This document shows, piece by piece, positions 23,149-35,450 of a stretch of 64,000 bases of DNA (position 1 is the first letter of the stretch; every line of letters starts with the position of its first letter). Both the position numbers and the translations under genes were made by a program. Where the stretch lies: contig NC_135550.1 of NCBI RefSeq assembly GCF_964340395.1, positions 24,695,176 to 24,759,175 of the forward strand. The letters are read 5' to 3'. The stretch is from Glandiceps talaboti. Taxonomy: Eukaryota > Hemichordata > Enteropneusta > Spengelidae. Under the pieces are notes generated by a model that ran no database searches, was not told the origin of the DNA, and was given only the letters and a program-made list of their open reading frames with translations.

Positions 23149-23903
23149 TTTTCATTTGTTGATGGGTTAAATTAAATGAGTACATGTGTATTTTGATTCC
23201 GAAAAAGCTGTGTTAGGGGATCGTGTTGCATGATGTTGACAGTGCTAGTGACACATGTGAATGTTGGGCACTGAATCAATGCGTAATCACTGGCATGGCC
23301 ACTATAGACGGCCGATGCATGTGCGCCCGCGGTCAGACATGAAGAACGAACTTGTTGTGCAAATCAGAAAAAAATTAATGTAATATTTACAGAGCATCCC
23401 AACTTTGACTTTGTTGATAGTTTTAGTTAAAGATCCAAGTTCTGAGTTTCAAGGACACCTATAATGTCAGCTTTCCGTATCATTGCAAGTTTACAGTACG
23501 TAACTATGCTGTCATTTGATATAGCAGGACCAAATCATGATATACAGCCAGTAACGGTTAATTAATAAAAAATGAATTATTTTAAAGTTTGTTTGACGAT
23601 TATTTGTAAGTTTTTCGTTCACATTTGGTACTTTTTAAAGTCGGGATTTTTTTTCTTCAAAATGTCATGAATTTGAAGAGGGAATGATAAACACAGCAGT
23701 GTACTAACAATTTTAAAAATGAAACAAGTGGTTACAAGTTTAGGATTTCTCAAAGTTTTTATTCAATCATATGTTCACTGTGACTTATTTTGAAGTTGTT
23801 CATTGTCCTTGTCTGAAAAAAGGGAATTATAAATTTGAGCACTGCTATTCATTGATATTCAGATTAAAAATTGTGCCTACCTGGCTGTCCAATCTTTCTA
23901 AAC

Positions 23904-24374
<471 letters not shown>

Positions 24375-24513
24375 CTTAAAATTGCATAATCTTAATTGCC
24401 TTCTTTTTCTAAGGTGTAATGTGTAGTACTTAATTTTCAAAAAATAGCTTACTGGGAACTATTATGAATGGAATTTTTTTATGTAGTTAGGTAATGGTCT
24501 ATACGTAATGGAA

Positions 24514-24551
24514 TATCTCAGACCACAGTATCTCTATAGTGGTCTGAGATA
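24514..24551. repeat. Perfect 13-bp inverted repeat (hairpin)
   Basis: TATCTCAGACCAC and GTGGTCTGAGATA face each other across a 12-nt loop. It lies in otherwise unremarkable intronic sequence. A chance hairpin or the remnant of a fold-back element are both possible. Confidence 0.6.
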
Positions 24552-25414
24552 ATTTATATGAATATTTCATAGACAATAATAATTGACCCCACTCCCTGTC
24601 AAATGGCACCACTTTTTGGAACCAAGGGGCCTGTGTCCCCACTTGTTGGAAAACCTTGGCAGAACACCGCCGTCTAACCCCCCCCCCTCTCACCCACCCA
24701 CCCACCCAACCCCTTTGTTACGTCAGAGCTGCATGTGTCTTTCATCATGGCAGAAGCCGTTGAGGTTTGATGAGGGACAGGGCTCAAAATTAATACTGTC
24801 ACGCGGTAAATTTTGCTGCAATGTAATAATAGCTCAGAATATTTCCATCATTTTCAAAATTATGCTTAAAATTGGTAAAAGTCATACTGCATTCCTAATT
24901 TCTTGACCAGTTTTTAGCTTTAAATCAGTTGTATTATCAGGGAAATGACCGACTCCATAGCGTTTCATGACCCATGACATGCATGACCTTTGAAGACATT
25001 CCGATGTTTACATTATTACTTTTAATTACTTTTAAACAGTAAATCCCAAAGGGGTTCTGAGTTCTAGAAATGTTTACATGTTATCTGGTGGATTATTTTG
25101 ACAAGTTCACACTGAAGAAAAATGTTTCATAGAAGTAATGGTTTATATAAATGAAAATTCATCTAGCACCATGCCACTTTGATTAATAGGACGAATGTAT
25201 TAGTACTCCTGATAAAATCACACAATAGTTCATGGCTACAGATATACACCCATCAGGATGATAAGTATTTAATCATCTTCTTACAAAGTTGTTCTACAGA
25301 CTTGTCAACCTTGCTAAAATGAAGGAAAGAGACTTGTAACAAGGAATTCAATAAAGAGAAGAGAAATGAAGTTGTATAGAGACTAACAGGACAGAAAGAA
25401 CAGAGAATAGAACT

Positions 25415-25560
25415 GAAAAAATACATTTTTTTTTCTTGCCCCCCTTTTTTTTTTTATTTCGCCCGCCCGACCCGCCTGACTATTCCATTGGAGATGAGAA
25501 ACAAAAAAAAAAAAAACCTCACCCAGAGTTGGAAAAAAAAAAAGTTTTCCAGCAATAACA
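25415..25560. repeat. Dispersed pyrimidine/purine element, copy 2 (inverted)
   Basis: TTTATTTCGCCCGCCCGACC is followed by TTGGAGATGAGAAACAAAAA, whose second part is the reverse complement of TTTCTCATCTCC in the 22503-22625 element. Flanking poly-T and poly-A runs occur in both. Family not identified. Confidence 0.45.
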
Positions 25561-26900
25561 GAAAATGCAGAACATATGTTGGATTAAAAATTTAATACAA
25601 AAACGATTCTGAAAAGAACTGTTGAGCATCTTTTGTCATGAAAGTAGTATTAAAAAAAAGAAAAACAAATTGTGTAAAAGTAGAATTTATGAAGTTTTAT
25701 AGTTTTATGAATAATCCATATATGAGTGGTTTGTACAACGTGATTGATTATTGATTAAGACCACAATATTGTATAGTTTTTTCTTAGCACATGGGGAATG
25801 GTTTAAAACAAATTAGCCCCCATAAGTATGCATTCATTTAAACTAATTACTGATCTGTATTTCATGCCATGAATGAATACACTCCATGTGTGTTTGCAAA
25901 GCATCAGTCTGCCTACATCCTTTGTATGTAATACCCATTGATGTAATTTCCCCAATGGAAATTTAGCCTTGAAATAATAAGATGTGTGAAATCCCACAAT
26001 TTATTACAAAGCTGTCAAAATCTTTGCTTTGAATCCCTACTATTCAACCACATGTGTTCCCTGTGTTTGTTAGCCATGCAGTATTGCAGCACATTTAACA
26101 CGTTTAAATAGGTAATATTTCATGCTTAGAATATCCTGTCAACCTACATTGACATGGACTGATATTTTTCAACAAAAATGTAGAAAGAAATAATTGAAAG
26201 AAAAAACATGTATTGTCCGAACAGCTTTACACAAAATGAAGTGAGACTTTCTTTCTTAATATCTTCTCTAATTAAGATTTCACACCAATCTTTACGGATT
26301 ATGTCACATTTGTACGATTTCCTTTCTAGCCATCAGAGAGAATGACCTTTCTTTTGCCCTTTTGAGAGAATTACCTCTTTCCTACCCTTTTAAGTTTTAT
26401 ACAGATTTCTAAAAACACAAAAAAAATCTGTCTGAAAGACAAAAAAGATCAGGAAGATTATTTCAACAGGTAGTTGGAGCTAAAAGTTTTCTGTCATAAA
26501 AATATAAATAAACATACTTTGAAACATAGGTTAGAGAAATTAATTTCAAGCCTTATACTAAAATCACATTTAAGATATAAATTTGCATCTTATTTCCTGT
26601 TGAAAGGTCTCATTAAGTAAAGAATAATACTTATACCCAGATATATTTGTAATTTGAATTTAAAAATGTAAAAGATTTAAATCTCACATTTCATAGTAAT
26701 ATATCTGATCAACAATTAATGATATAAAACTTAAATTCATCAAATATGTACAAATATAACTTTTGTTTAAAACATGTACAGACGATGAAAATAGTGAAAT
26801 CAGCCTACAAGTAATGATATGGCAGACAATAAATACACCCGTAATTAAAAAATTAATAAAAGCCTAGAACTCAACACTATTGCTGAATCTTAATTTGCCA
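25560..26900. other. AT-rich intronic stretch, no recognisable feature
   Basis: Stops occur in all frames and there is no array. No exon or element is recognised. Confidence 0.4.
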
Positions 26901-26902
26901 TT

Positions 26903-27273
26903 ACAACTGCCGACATCAGACCGTGTACAAATGGAATCTGTTACAAACAGGGAAAGTAAACAAATGAATTGGATTAATAACACTTGGCTCAGCATGTTGA
27001 AACAGTGGAGACTTGTACTGCACACCATGGTTTGATAAGAACAGTTTGAAGGCCTCTTTATGTGACATGAAATGCCAGGGGAACCAGAAATTTATTTGTG
27101 AAGGTGAACTATTATGTAAGTGGCCATACAACTGTTCTTATCAAACTATGGAATGTAATACAAGTCTCTGTTCTTCCAACTTGTTGTGCCAAGGGTTATT
27201 AATCCAATTCAGTTTTTAATTTCCCCTGTTTGTAACAGGTTCTGTTGGTCCACAGTCTGATGTCAGCAGTTGT
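26903..27273. mobile_element. Fold-back (hairpin) element, about 370 bp
   Basis: The two halves are imperfect reverse complements over more than 130 bp each. Outer ends are ACAACTGCCGACATCAGACC on the left and CAGTCTGATGTCAGCAGTTGT-type on the right. Further matches include TGTTACAAACAGGG with CCCTGTTTGTAACA, GGATTAATAAC with GTTATTAATCC and TTTGATAAGAACAGTTTG with CAACTGTTCTTATCAAA. The overlapping open frames on both strands are by-products of the palindrome. It fits a non-autonomous MITE-like or fold-back transposon; no target-site duplication was pinned down. Confidence 0.7.
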
Positions 27274-27429
27274 ACTTACATAGGTAGTTTGACACCGATG
27301 ACACTTGTAACACAATGATAGTACCATCAGTGATGTCATTTAGGCAGACACAAATGTTGCTATTAGTCATACCTATGGTTGAAAACAGACATTTATCAGC
27401 TAATAATATCACTCCAAAGCAGATGATAA

Positions 27430-27900
27430 TTGTTGTAGTTATCATATCTGTGACCAATAAAACTTGGATCTAAAAAACAGGCCACAGCTGATGGCGAAAT
27501 AGATATAGCAGTACTTGTATCTGTGGCTGAAGACCAGTAAAACTAAAACTTGGATCTAAAAAACAGGACATGGCTGATGGTAAAGTAGATGTAGTGTGGC
27601 AGTACTGTATATCTGTGGCTGAAGACTACTGAAACTTGAACCTTAAAAACAAGCAACAGCTGATGATGATAAAATAAATGTAGTGTGCCATTGCTGTGTA
27701 TCTGTGGTTGAAGACCAATAAAACTTGGACTTAAGAACAGCCCACAGCTGATGGTAAACTAGATATACGGTAGTGTGCCATTGCTGTGTATCTGTGGCTG
27801 AAGATCAATAAAACTTGGACTTAAAATGAGGACACAGCTGATGGCAAGGCAGGCAACAATTGTGCTATTAGTATTACTCACATCTGTGACTGAAGACACA
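27430..27900. repeat. Minisatellite, unit about 80-90 bp, about 5 copies
   Basis: Units share ACCAATAAAACTTGGA(T/C)(C/T)TA, ACAGCTGATGG, AAATAGAT/AAGTAGATGTAG and TATCTGTGGCTGAAGA. Copies differ by short insertions, so the array is old or loosely maintained. Confidence 0.85.
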
Positions 27901-28780
27901 CAGTCTAGTTGCTCTGCAAACACATGCACACACCTGTATTGATATAATAAGCAAGGCTGCAATGCATTACACATATCCTGGTAGTTGACGACTTCCAAAG
28001 GTTAATCAGGGGTAGTGATAGCCAGCATTTTATGATACCAGGATCAGTCATGTTTGGTGAACAATTTATCAATTCACAACATGTTGGTTTTGTGGGTTTT
28101 TTGGATAGTTTACACTGTGATGGATATGAACAAAAGTACACAAGAAATGGATACCAAATACTGGACTCACAAATTCATTTATTCACAAGGCCAACTTTTT
28201 GTGTAGTGGTATTTGGACATGCCACATAGAAGACAAATTTGTACAACGAGGCCAAGTTTGATGAAATTGGACAAAAGTACACATGGCAGAGATTCCGCTT
28301 ACTATTATGAAATGCCAACTGACTTTAATATGTACTGTAAACTTTGGGTGATAGGTAACAGATGCACAACTTTTGATATATCTGTTAATCTTTGACCTCA
28401 GAAGAAGTTTGTCTGTTAATGGCATAATTTAAAACCAAACATTGATGTTTCACTTGATAACATTCCACCAAGTGACTGTAGGAAAATGATCTACAGTGAT
28501 TTTGGGTATAAAGTAGAATATGTAAAAATACTGAAGTGTTAAGCAAAGACTCAAAGAGTGATAATCCCATTAACAACTTTGATAATCAGTTTAGGTGATA
28601 TGAAAATAATAACCAACACCAAGGCCAATGGTTGTGTGTGTGTGTCAGTTTGCTTGACCCTGGTTTAGAGATTTACAATGGTTTTTAGACTTGCTGATTA
28701 TTTCTACTATGTTACTGATAGCATTCACTTTGTGGAGATTAGATAATATTCCATTTGACAATTACATCTGACTGTTTATG
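27900..28780. other. Intronic stretch, no recognisable feature
   Basis: Several frames of 60-80 codons are open on both strands, but none has a signature or splice context. Nothing supported. Confidence 0.35.
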
Positions 28781-28789
28781 ATGTACGAT

Positions 28790-29035
28790 TACTGTACAAC
28801 ATTTTTTTGCCAAAACATTATGCTATTGTAAGTTATTTTTTATTTAACTGTTTGATCTAAGCATGTGTGGTGCAGGTACATTACTGTACAATAATGTCTG
28901 CCAAAAGCATGGAATTGGAAATTATATTTGATTGGCCATTAGATCTAACTATGTGTGGTGCGGGTACATTATCGTTCAGTACTTGTTGCCAAAAGTTTAT
29001 GGAGTTGTAAATTATATTTCATTGAATAGTAGATT
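28790..29035. repeat. Diverged tandem repeat, unit about 95 bp
   Basis: Two clear units share ATGTGTGGTGC(A/G)GGTACATTA, GCCAAAAG, TGGA(A/G)TTG and AAATTATATTT. A third, weaker unit precedes them. Confidence 0.65.
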
Positions 29036-29096
29036 GCCATCTCTGCCCCACATACATAGTGAATGTAGTGCAGCCAAGGCAACCCATTGCTTCTGA

Positions 29097-29610
29097 CCAC
29101 CTGTTAAAAGCTGCTAATATGCTAATATCAAATCATGCACCTGTTAGAAGCTGCTAATATGCTAATACCAGATCATACACCTGTTAAAAGCTGCTAATAT
29201 GCTAATACCAAATCATGCACCTGTTAGAAGCTGCTACTATGCTAATACCAGATCATACACCTGTTAGAAGCTGCTACTATGCTAATACCAAATCATACAC
29301 CTGTTAGAAGCTGCTAATATGCTAATACCAAATCATACACCTGTTGGAATCTGTTAATCTGCTAATACCAAGCCATACTCCTGTTAAAAGCTGCTAATAT
29401 GCTAATACCAAACCATACACCTGTTAGAAGCTGCCAATATGCAAATATCAAACTATACACCTGTTGGAATCTGTTAATCTCCTAATACCAAGCCATACAC
29501 CTGTTGGAATCTGTTAATCTGCTAATACCAAGCCTTACACCTGTTGGAAGTGGTTACAAATGACTGATATGCTAAAAACCAAACAACACACTTGTTAGAA
29601 GCTGTTAATA
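29097..29610. repeat. 40-bp minisatellite, about 12 copies
   Basis: Units share CACCTGTTAGAAGCTGCTAA, TATGCTAATACCA and AATCATA. A second unit type (TTGGAATCTGTTAATCTGC, AAGCCATA) appears from about 29340 and alternates with the first. Confidence 0.93.
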
Positions 29611-30038
29611 TGCCAGGGGTGAAGGAATCCACTGGTTTGAGGCCTGGGGAACCAGCGACTTTTTGGTAAATAACCATGTTACAAAGTAATAACAGCAACA
29701 ACTGAAAATGAAGAAACAAGAAATACGATCGCGATGGAGCTAAGACTATATGCATTGCATGACCTTTCTATGGGTCATGAAGTATAATCAAGATATTTTT
29801 GACGTCAAACCCGCAATATGCACTATAGGAGTATAGTGTATTGTTCAATTGAAAAGGAAATTGACATGACCACGCTGTTTCGGAATATGGAGTTGACATG
29901 AACTTTGACATTTGAATGCCGGCAGGTGTCGTCATGGCTATCACTGTTTTCCAATGTTCTTGGAATTTATGTTGTCGCTTATTTCTGTCAAATTTCTAAT
30001 CCTTCATGAGATCCAAGTGAAGTCGTCATTCAAGTTTT

Positions 30039-30221
30039 TTGTTTTGTCGATACATCAAGAATAAATTTATGTTACTCAGCAACATGAGCAAATCAAAAAA
30101 CAGACTAAGGACACAGGAGTGTATCAGAGACCAGTTACAGGTTGTGTGTGAAGGGCCAACAACATTGGAAGATTTCAATGCTGATGAAGCCATTAAATGC
30201 TGGCTGAAATGTACTTTGTAG
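30039..30221 (+). pseudogene. hAT-type transposase C-terminal remnant
   Basis: A + frame ending at TAG 30219-30221 reads ...NMSKSKNRLRTQECIRDQLQ, VVCEGPTTLEDFNADEAIKCW and LKCTL. The pattern (S)KxKNRL...L..L......GP.LE.F..D.A...W is, from memory, what the C-terminal dimerisation region of hAT-like transposases and their domesticated zinc-finger relatives looks like. Only about 50 residues remain; no catalytic core, BED zinc finger or upstream frame is visible, so it is a fragment rather than a working gene. A fold-back element begins 42 bp downstream. The assignment rests on a short motif and could be wrong. Confidence 0.4.
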
Positions 30222-30262
30222 GTTACAGACACATTCATGGACATGCAATTGCAGGGCATCAA

Positions 30263-30419
30263 ATATTCAGACGTACACCAATTTTAGTTGAACAATGTCC
30301 AATTTATAATAATAAAGATGAATAGAATTGTCAATTGACTGAAACCAAGCATGCCAACTTTATATTTATTATTATACATTGGGGTATTGTTCAACTAAAA
30401 TTGGTGTATGTCTGAATAT
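30263..30419. mobile_element. Fold-back MITE-like element, about 157 bp
   Basis: Terminal inverted repeats of about 32 bp are almost perfect: ATATTCAGACGTACACCAAT continuing TTTAGTTGAACAA on the left, and its reverse complement on the right ending TGGTGTATGTCTGAATAT, with a single mismatch (ACG/ATG). The arms continue inward (CCAATTTATAATAATAAA with TTTATTATTATACATTGG), so nearly the whole element folds on itself. It lies just downstream of the hAT-like remnant. Confidence 0.75.
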
Positions 30420-33180
30420 ACAGATTCATAGGCAAGATTTAACGTTTCACACAGTGGGACCTTGGACCACTAGTTCTGTTAGCAGGACCACTGGATTTTT
30501 TTAAGGCACTGATGCGGGGACCACCAGTTCACAAAATGATTTATAAATCTCCCTTGTATGCTAATACAAAACCATAAGTGATGTCCATTGACGATGTACT
30601 TTGTAGACCTAAATTACAAGATTGAGAATGAAATTAATATGGTTTGTTTCATTGATAAAGAGTATATTTTTGGAGTAAGGTTTCTTACTCGTCAGTCTTG
30701 TAATAATGTAGTTTTATGTTATCTTTAAAACCTATGATCTGTTCGTATATCAAGCAATCACTGCTACAAGAGTAGGAATCTTAAATTGAAATTGGAAACA
30801 TACTGTTATCATAAGTGACTTGTGCAGAGAAGTATCAGTTACAGAATTCAAGGTATTGTTTTCACTAATTGCTGTACTAATTAGCACACTGTGGGTTGAG
30901 CTGACTGGAGTTGATTGTCTGCTATGTCGGCATTGTCAGTCTCTAGATGTCTCTAACAATGCAATGAAGAGTTCTTTGTGTAACAAAACAAGTGAACTGA
31001 AATCCCCGACAATTGGGAAGTCATTAATAGGCAGCAATAGCAGCCACCTGTTTTGACTTGACTGGACTGGCCAATATGGTGAAGTTTATCATATTACCAT
31101 TCCTATGTCAGTCCCTGTTTTTAAGCGTAAGTTGTCACCACATCTGATATGATTTTTGTTGCCATGGTGAACTGTAGTATGTTTCCGTAAGGAAAATTCA
31201 AAAGTTGATGATACATTTTCTATAAAATTCTTCAAATAACTGAAACCAATTTTGTTGATGGTTGCTGGTTACAGCAGACATTGTGTGTCTCTCTGTTTGG
31301 CTTTGAGAGTCCGATAGATCAAAGTGGAATGTATGAAAGACAAATAATGTATGGTAAGCAATTACTATCAATCTTATGACAGATATGAAGAGACCAGACC
31401 AGAGACATTCAGTGACCACAGCAAGCACTAATGACCATGAATCAATGTTTACCTGTTTGCAAACAGTGCAAGGTTTCCTTTAGTTTCAAACTTTAATACC
31501 TACATGATCACTCAAAGTTATGCCCCCCTCCTCCCCTTGAACACAATGTACCCAGTCACTTTGGCCTTGGGCCTGAATTATGTATAATATATACTCATAA
31601 CTTTGCATAATTTACAGTTATACAACAAAATATTATAGCTTCTATTTTCATGCTTGTAGTACATTTTGAGTCTGCAGTATCTTTTGCCTATGTCTGTATT
31701 TGTATTTATTTTTAAATTAATCACATCACATTTCCAGGGTCTGAGTCTTCATTTATGAACTTTATCGTTAATGGAAGATGAAGATCTTTGCCTAAAGCTG
31801 TAGAGTAAATATTAATACATGTGATGAATTACAGAGGGACATTTCTTCACAACTTTTCATCATGAGATAGAACAAAAAAAAAACCATGTCATTCTCATAC
31901 TTGCGGTCAATTTTAGCTCAGATATCATTTGGCAGTATTTTCACTATGGTTTTTGGAATCCTGGTAAGAGGGTTGGAATTCTGTGGACAATTTCACATCT
32001 GTCCATATATTGTCATCATTTGAGTTAGAAACCATTGTATTTAAAAAAATACCTTGAAAAGTCAGTTAAACTTTCCATACTTACCACCTGTAACAAAAGA
32101 ACTGTTTGGTATGAAGTAAATCCCACTTTAGTTTGTAGTTATAATCACTCACTTTTTGTCAATTAATGATCAAATTATGAACTTTTTCTCATACTTTTTC
32201 TCAGAGATTAAAGAAATCTACTGAATGTTTTCTTGCTCCAGGTGAACATTTTGATGTTGTACTTGAAGCTTCAGGAAAGAATTTGAGAGATATGAAATGA
32301 CCTTATAACTAAACTCTGCTTGTGAATAGTCAGTTTATTTTCCCTACAAGCCCATCTGTGGCATATACATTTATTCTTCCATACATGTTTCCACAAGTTT
32401 TTCCACCCAGGGAGACTGATCAATAATTGTTGGCCTTAGTTGAAGACCATTCATCAATTTCTGTGAAATAGTCCTAGAGCAAGCTTGTTGTTTAAGTCAA
32501 AACATCTGGCTAAGAGGATAGGAATGAAAATCCTCTCTCCCTCCCCAACACTCGAACTACATGCATGTTTCATGATCCTACCTGCACTTGGCTATGTGTC
32601 AGTCATGCCCCAGGCCACAAGTGGATCGTGTGACATAGCACCTTCACAGACCTAGAAGATGACCAAAGTGGATCCTTGTGAAAAGGGTTTTAAATGCTCG
32701 TCAGTCTGACCATCTGTCTCTGTTTGATGATATAGCAAAAAGCTGCAGTGAATAGTAACATACACAGGGAGTAGATAGAGTTGTGTCACATGTATTAGAT
32801 AAACAGTGGCAATGGTGGTTGGCCAGAGGGCAGAGAGGTGGTAATTGAAGTGTGTGCTACAAGTTACAAGCAGTTGGTATTGACTGATTCTATCTGAAGA
32901 TGGAAATAAAACTCTCATTGAAGACAGTCCTGCACCTGCAACATCCAAATTTTAAGTAAACACAGACATTCAATATATATTTTGAGTAGCTGGTTGTGCC
33001 AGGGTTGAGTTACAGGTACTGCAGTATAGTGTAGTACCCTCGGATTATTATTATATAAGCTCCTTTACATTGAAATGAAACATAGAAAAAAGAGATTCAG
33101 CAATATCTCAGTCAGTCTCATTCAGAATCAGTTTGTATAAATCCATGTAAATTCCAGTGACCAATGGAAAAATATGGTAG
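30420..33180. other. Intronic stretch, no recognisable feature
   Basis: Around 30460-30530 the phrase GGACCACTAGTTC/GGACCACCAGTTC recurs, a small diverged repeat. The remainder is unique sequence with short chance frames only. Confidence 0.4.
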
Positions 33181-33185
33181 CTTGC

Positions 33186-33610
33186 CTGCGTGTGTGTGTG
33201 TGTGCGTGCATGCATGTGTGCGTGCATGCATGTGTGTGTATGTATGTACATATATGTATGTATGTATGTATGTACATGTATGTATGTATGTATGTATGTA
33301 TGTATGTATGTATGTATGTATGTATGTATGTATGTATGTATGTATGGATGGATGGATGGATGGATGGATGGATGGATGGATGGATGGATGGATGGATGGA
33401 TGTATGGATGTATGGATGTATGTGTGTGTGTGTGTGTGTATGTATGTATGGATGTATGTATGGATGTATGGATGTATGTATGTATGTATGTATGTATGTA
33501 TGGATGTATGGATGTATGTATGTATGTGTGTGTGTATGTATGTATGGATGGATGTATGGATGTATGGATGTATGTGCATATTTGTCTGTATGTGCAGACA
33601 CGTGTGTGTA
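33186..33610. repeat. (TATG)n / (GATG)n / (TG)n compound microsatellite
   Basis: TATG tetramers (33235-33346) are followed by GATG tetramers to about 33400, then mixed TATG, GATG and TG blocks. The sense transcript carries UGUA and UGGA repeats. Frames through it ([24 protein letters not shown]) are artefacts. Confidence 0.97.
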
Positions 33611-34220
33611 TGTGAGTTTATTTGTCCATTTGTAGCTTGAGTATAAACATAAAGAAGATCTCTATCATTTGAGGCTCTCAATCTGTCTCTGATTTTCAAA
33701 AAGCTAGAATACTAAATGTTCTTATCGATGGATGGGGAGGAAATAACTTTCAATATCATGTATAAACTCAAAATTATGGTACCTGTGTGCTTTTCCTTTT
33801 TGTATGTGTATTGTGACTACCAAGTAAATTTAGAATAAAAACAAACTAACTTAAGATAAATATTAGATCAAGTGAAATATTTTATTAGTAAAAGCATTAT
33901 GAATATAAGTGAATATTTGAACAACTGTGCTAACTAACTGTTTGATACTGTGTTTTGGTTTCCATAGAGACCAGGGTCAAATTCATTCATTGTTCTACGT
34001 ATTATTCAGAATTCAGGACCATATCATACATATAAACTTTTGAACAGGATAAGGAGAAAAGGATATGTAGTTCAGTTCTGAACATATATTTTTCTACTTT
34101 ATATTAATTTTGTTTCATTGAAGATTAACTCATTTTAGTCTGATTTCCTGAAACCTCTTTAAATATCAAGTAACCAGAAATTGGAACAATTCAATAACAA
34201 TACTCGTAATATTATTTTTC
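33611..34220. other. AT-rich intronic stretch, no recognisable feature
   Basis: No array, exon or element is recognised here. Confidence 0.4.
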
Positions 34221-34632
34221 AATGCACCCAGAAATTGTCAATGCTTTAGGGATGATTGCACAATGCTGCACAAGCTCAATAAAAAAACTTTGTTCATTTA
34301 GGACAAAACCCCCTCTCCCCTCCTCCCCTCCCCTACATGACACATTTATATATAACGTAAACCATGATGAAAATTGTGGCGGCCACACCACTACAATTAC
34401 AATACTACTGGAATCCCAGCATTGTATCTCACATTAGAAGTAAATTGTTAATCAACCTAACAGCAACATCTCAGTAGTAAATATAGAACATGTTATAATT
34501 GAAGGCATGACATTGACGCCAGTGCTCCCTTCCCCCCTAAATGAACGAAATTCGTTTTTTGAGCTTGTGTGACATTGTGCGATCATCCCTTAGTTAGATG
34601 CACACAGATATTGCCAGTGCTTTAGGGGGATT
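34221..34632. mobile_element. Fold-back element flanked by direct repeats
   Basis: An inverted repeat pairs GGGATGATTGCACAATGCTG, CACAAGCTCAA and GTTCATTTAGG (34250-34303) with CCTAAATGAACGAAATTCG, TTGAGCTTGTG and ACATTGTGCGATCATCCC (34537-34590). Outside it, AATGCACCCAGAAATTGTCA plus ATGCTTTAGG (34221-34250) and GATGCACACAGATATTGCCA plus GTGCTTTAGG (34598-34627) form an imperfect direct repeat. The central part has C-rich sequence. It may be a non-autonomous transposon or nested insertions. Confidence 0.6.
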
Positions 34633-35185
34633 GAATTTGTACACTCATTTCTAGACACAAGTTGAAATGAATACAATACAATTTGAGTTTAATATAAGTA
34701 TTTATTTGCTCATGCAAAATGATCCCTCAAGTTAGATTATATAACTATAAACTAGATGAACAAATTTCCGTTTCTGAACTTCTACAGAATCCTAAATGAC
34801 ATACCAATCATGTCAGAGACCAAAACCTAACATAGACACTAATGTCTACCAAATTGTACTTGTTTTATATACAACATTAACATTTTAGCATAACAATATT
34901 TCAAAATATGTAAAGGTTATCTACATTAATTTTACGGTGTCAACAGTATTTATTTTATTAAGTTCATCCCATAGTAGCTTTGTCTTTCTCTAGTTTAAGT
35001 AACATCATGTCCATTGAAAATATACTTATAAAATTTAAAATATACATATAAAATTTAATGGGAAAATATTAAATCCTAATTAGCTGAATTAAGTTTCAAT
35101 TATTTGTCTGACTGTTTGTAAGAGTATTATAGTGAATAAACAGTCCACTGCCATTAAATCAATTATCAACAATTTGTAAATGTAT
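34633..35185. other. AT-rich intronic stretch, no recognisable feature
   Basis: No array, exon or element is recognised. ATATACTTATAAAATTTAAAA and ATATACATATAAAATTTAA form a small local duplication near 35020-35060. Confidence 0.4.
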
Positions 35186-35189
35186 GTGG

Positions 35190-35450
35190 TGCTGAAAGGA
35201 ATGGATGATTGCTTGCTGCAGCATGTACAGCAACATAAGACGAAAACGGTGGTGATAAGGTTGGATCACTTCATGATTACTTGCTGCAGCATGTACAGCA
35301 ACATAAGACGAAAATGGTGCTGATAGAATTTTGATCACTTGATTACTTGCTGCAACAAGTACTAGAACATGCATCAAAACTGATGGTGATAGAGTTGGAT
35401 CACTTGATGAGTACTTGCTGCAGCAAGTACAAGAACACAAATCGAAAATG
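35190..35450. repeat. Tandem repeat, unit about 60-65 bp, four copies, with a palindrome
   Basis: Copies share ATTACTTGCTGCAGCATGTA, CAGCAACATAAGACGAAAA and GGTG(A/C)TGATA. The last copy contains the perfect 20-bp palindrome GTACTTGCTGCAGCAAGTAC (35411-35430); the other copies have diverged versions. Confidence 0.85.

Larger units (their letters stand above)
22626..23350. promoter_or_regulatory. CpG-richer island inside the large intron
   Basis: Against the AT-rich surroundings this stretch is clearly richer in C, G and CpG (TTGCGTCGCTTTGGCGCATT, CCACGGCCGGACC, ACGTCG, CGTCACGTGTT, TGACGTGTGCG, GGCCGATGCATGTGCGCCCG). A CACGTG E-box sits near 23006 and TGACGTG near 23053. Short open frames leave it in both directions: minus strand through 22704-22922 and plus strand at 22978-23148. 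It could be an internal or bidirectional promoter, or an exon of an unrecognised nested gene. No TATA box or initiator can be assigned. Confidence 0.35.
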
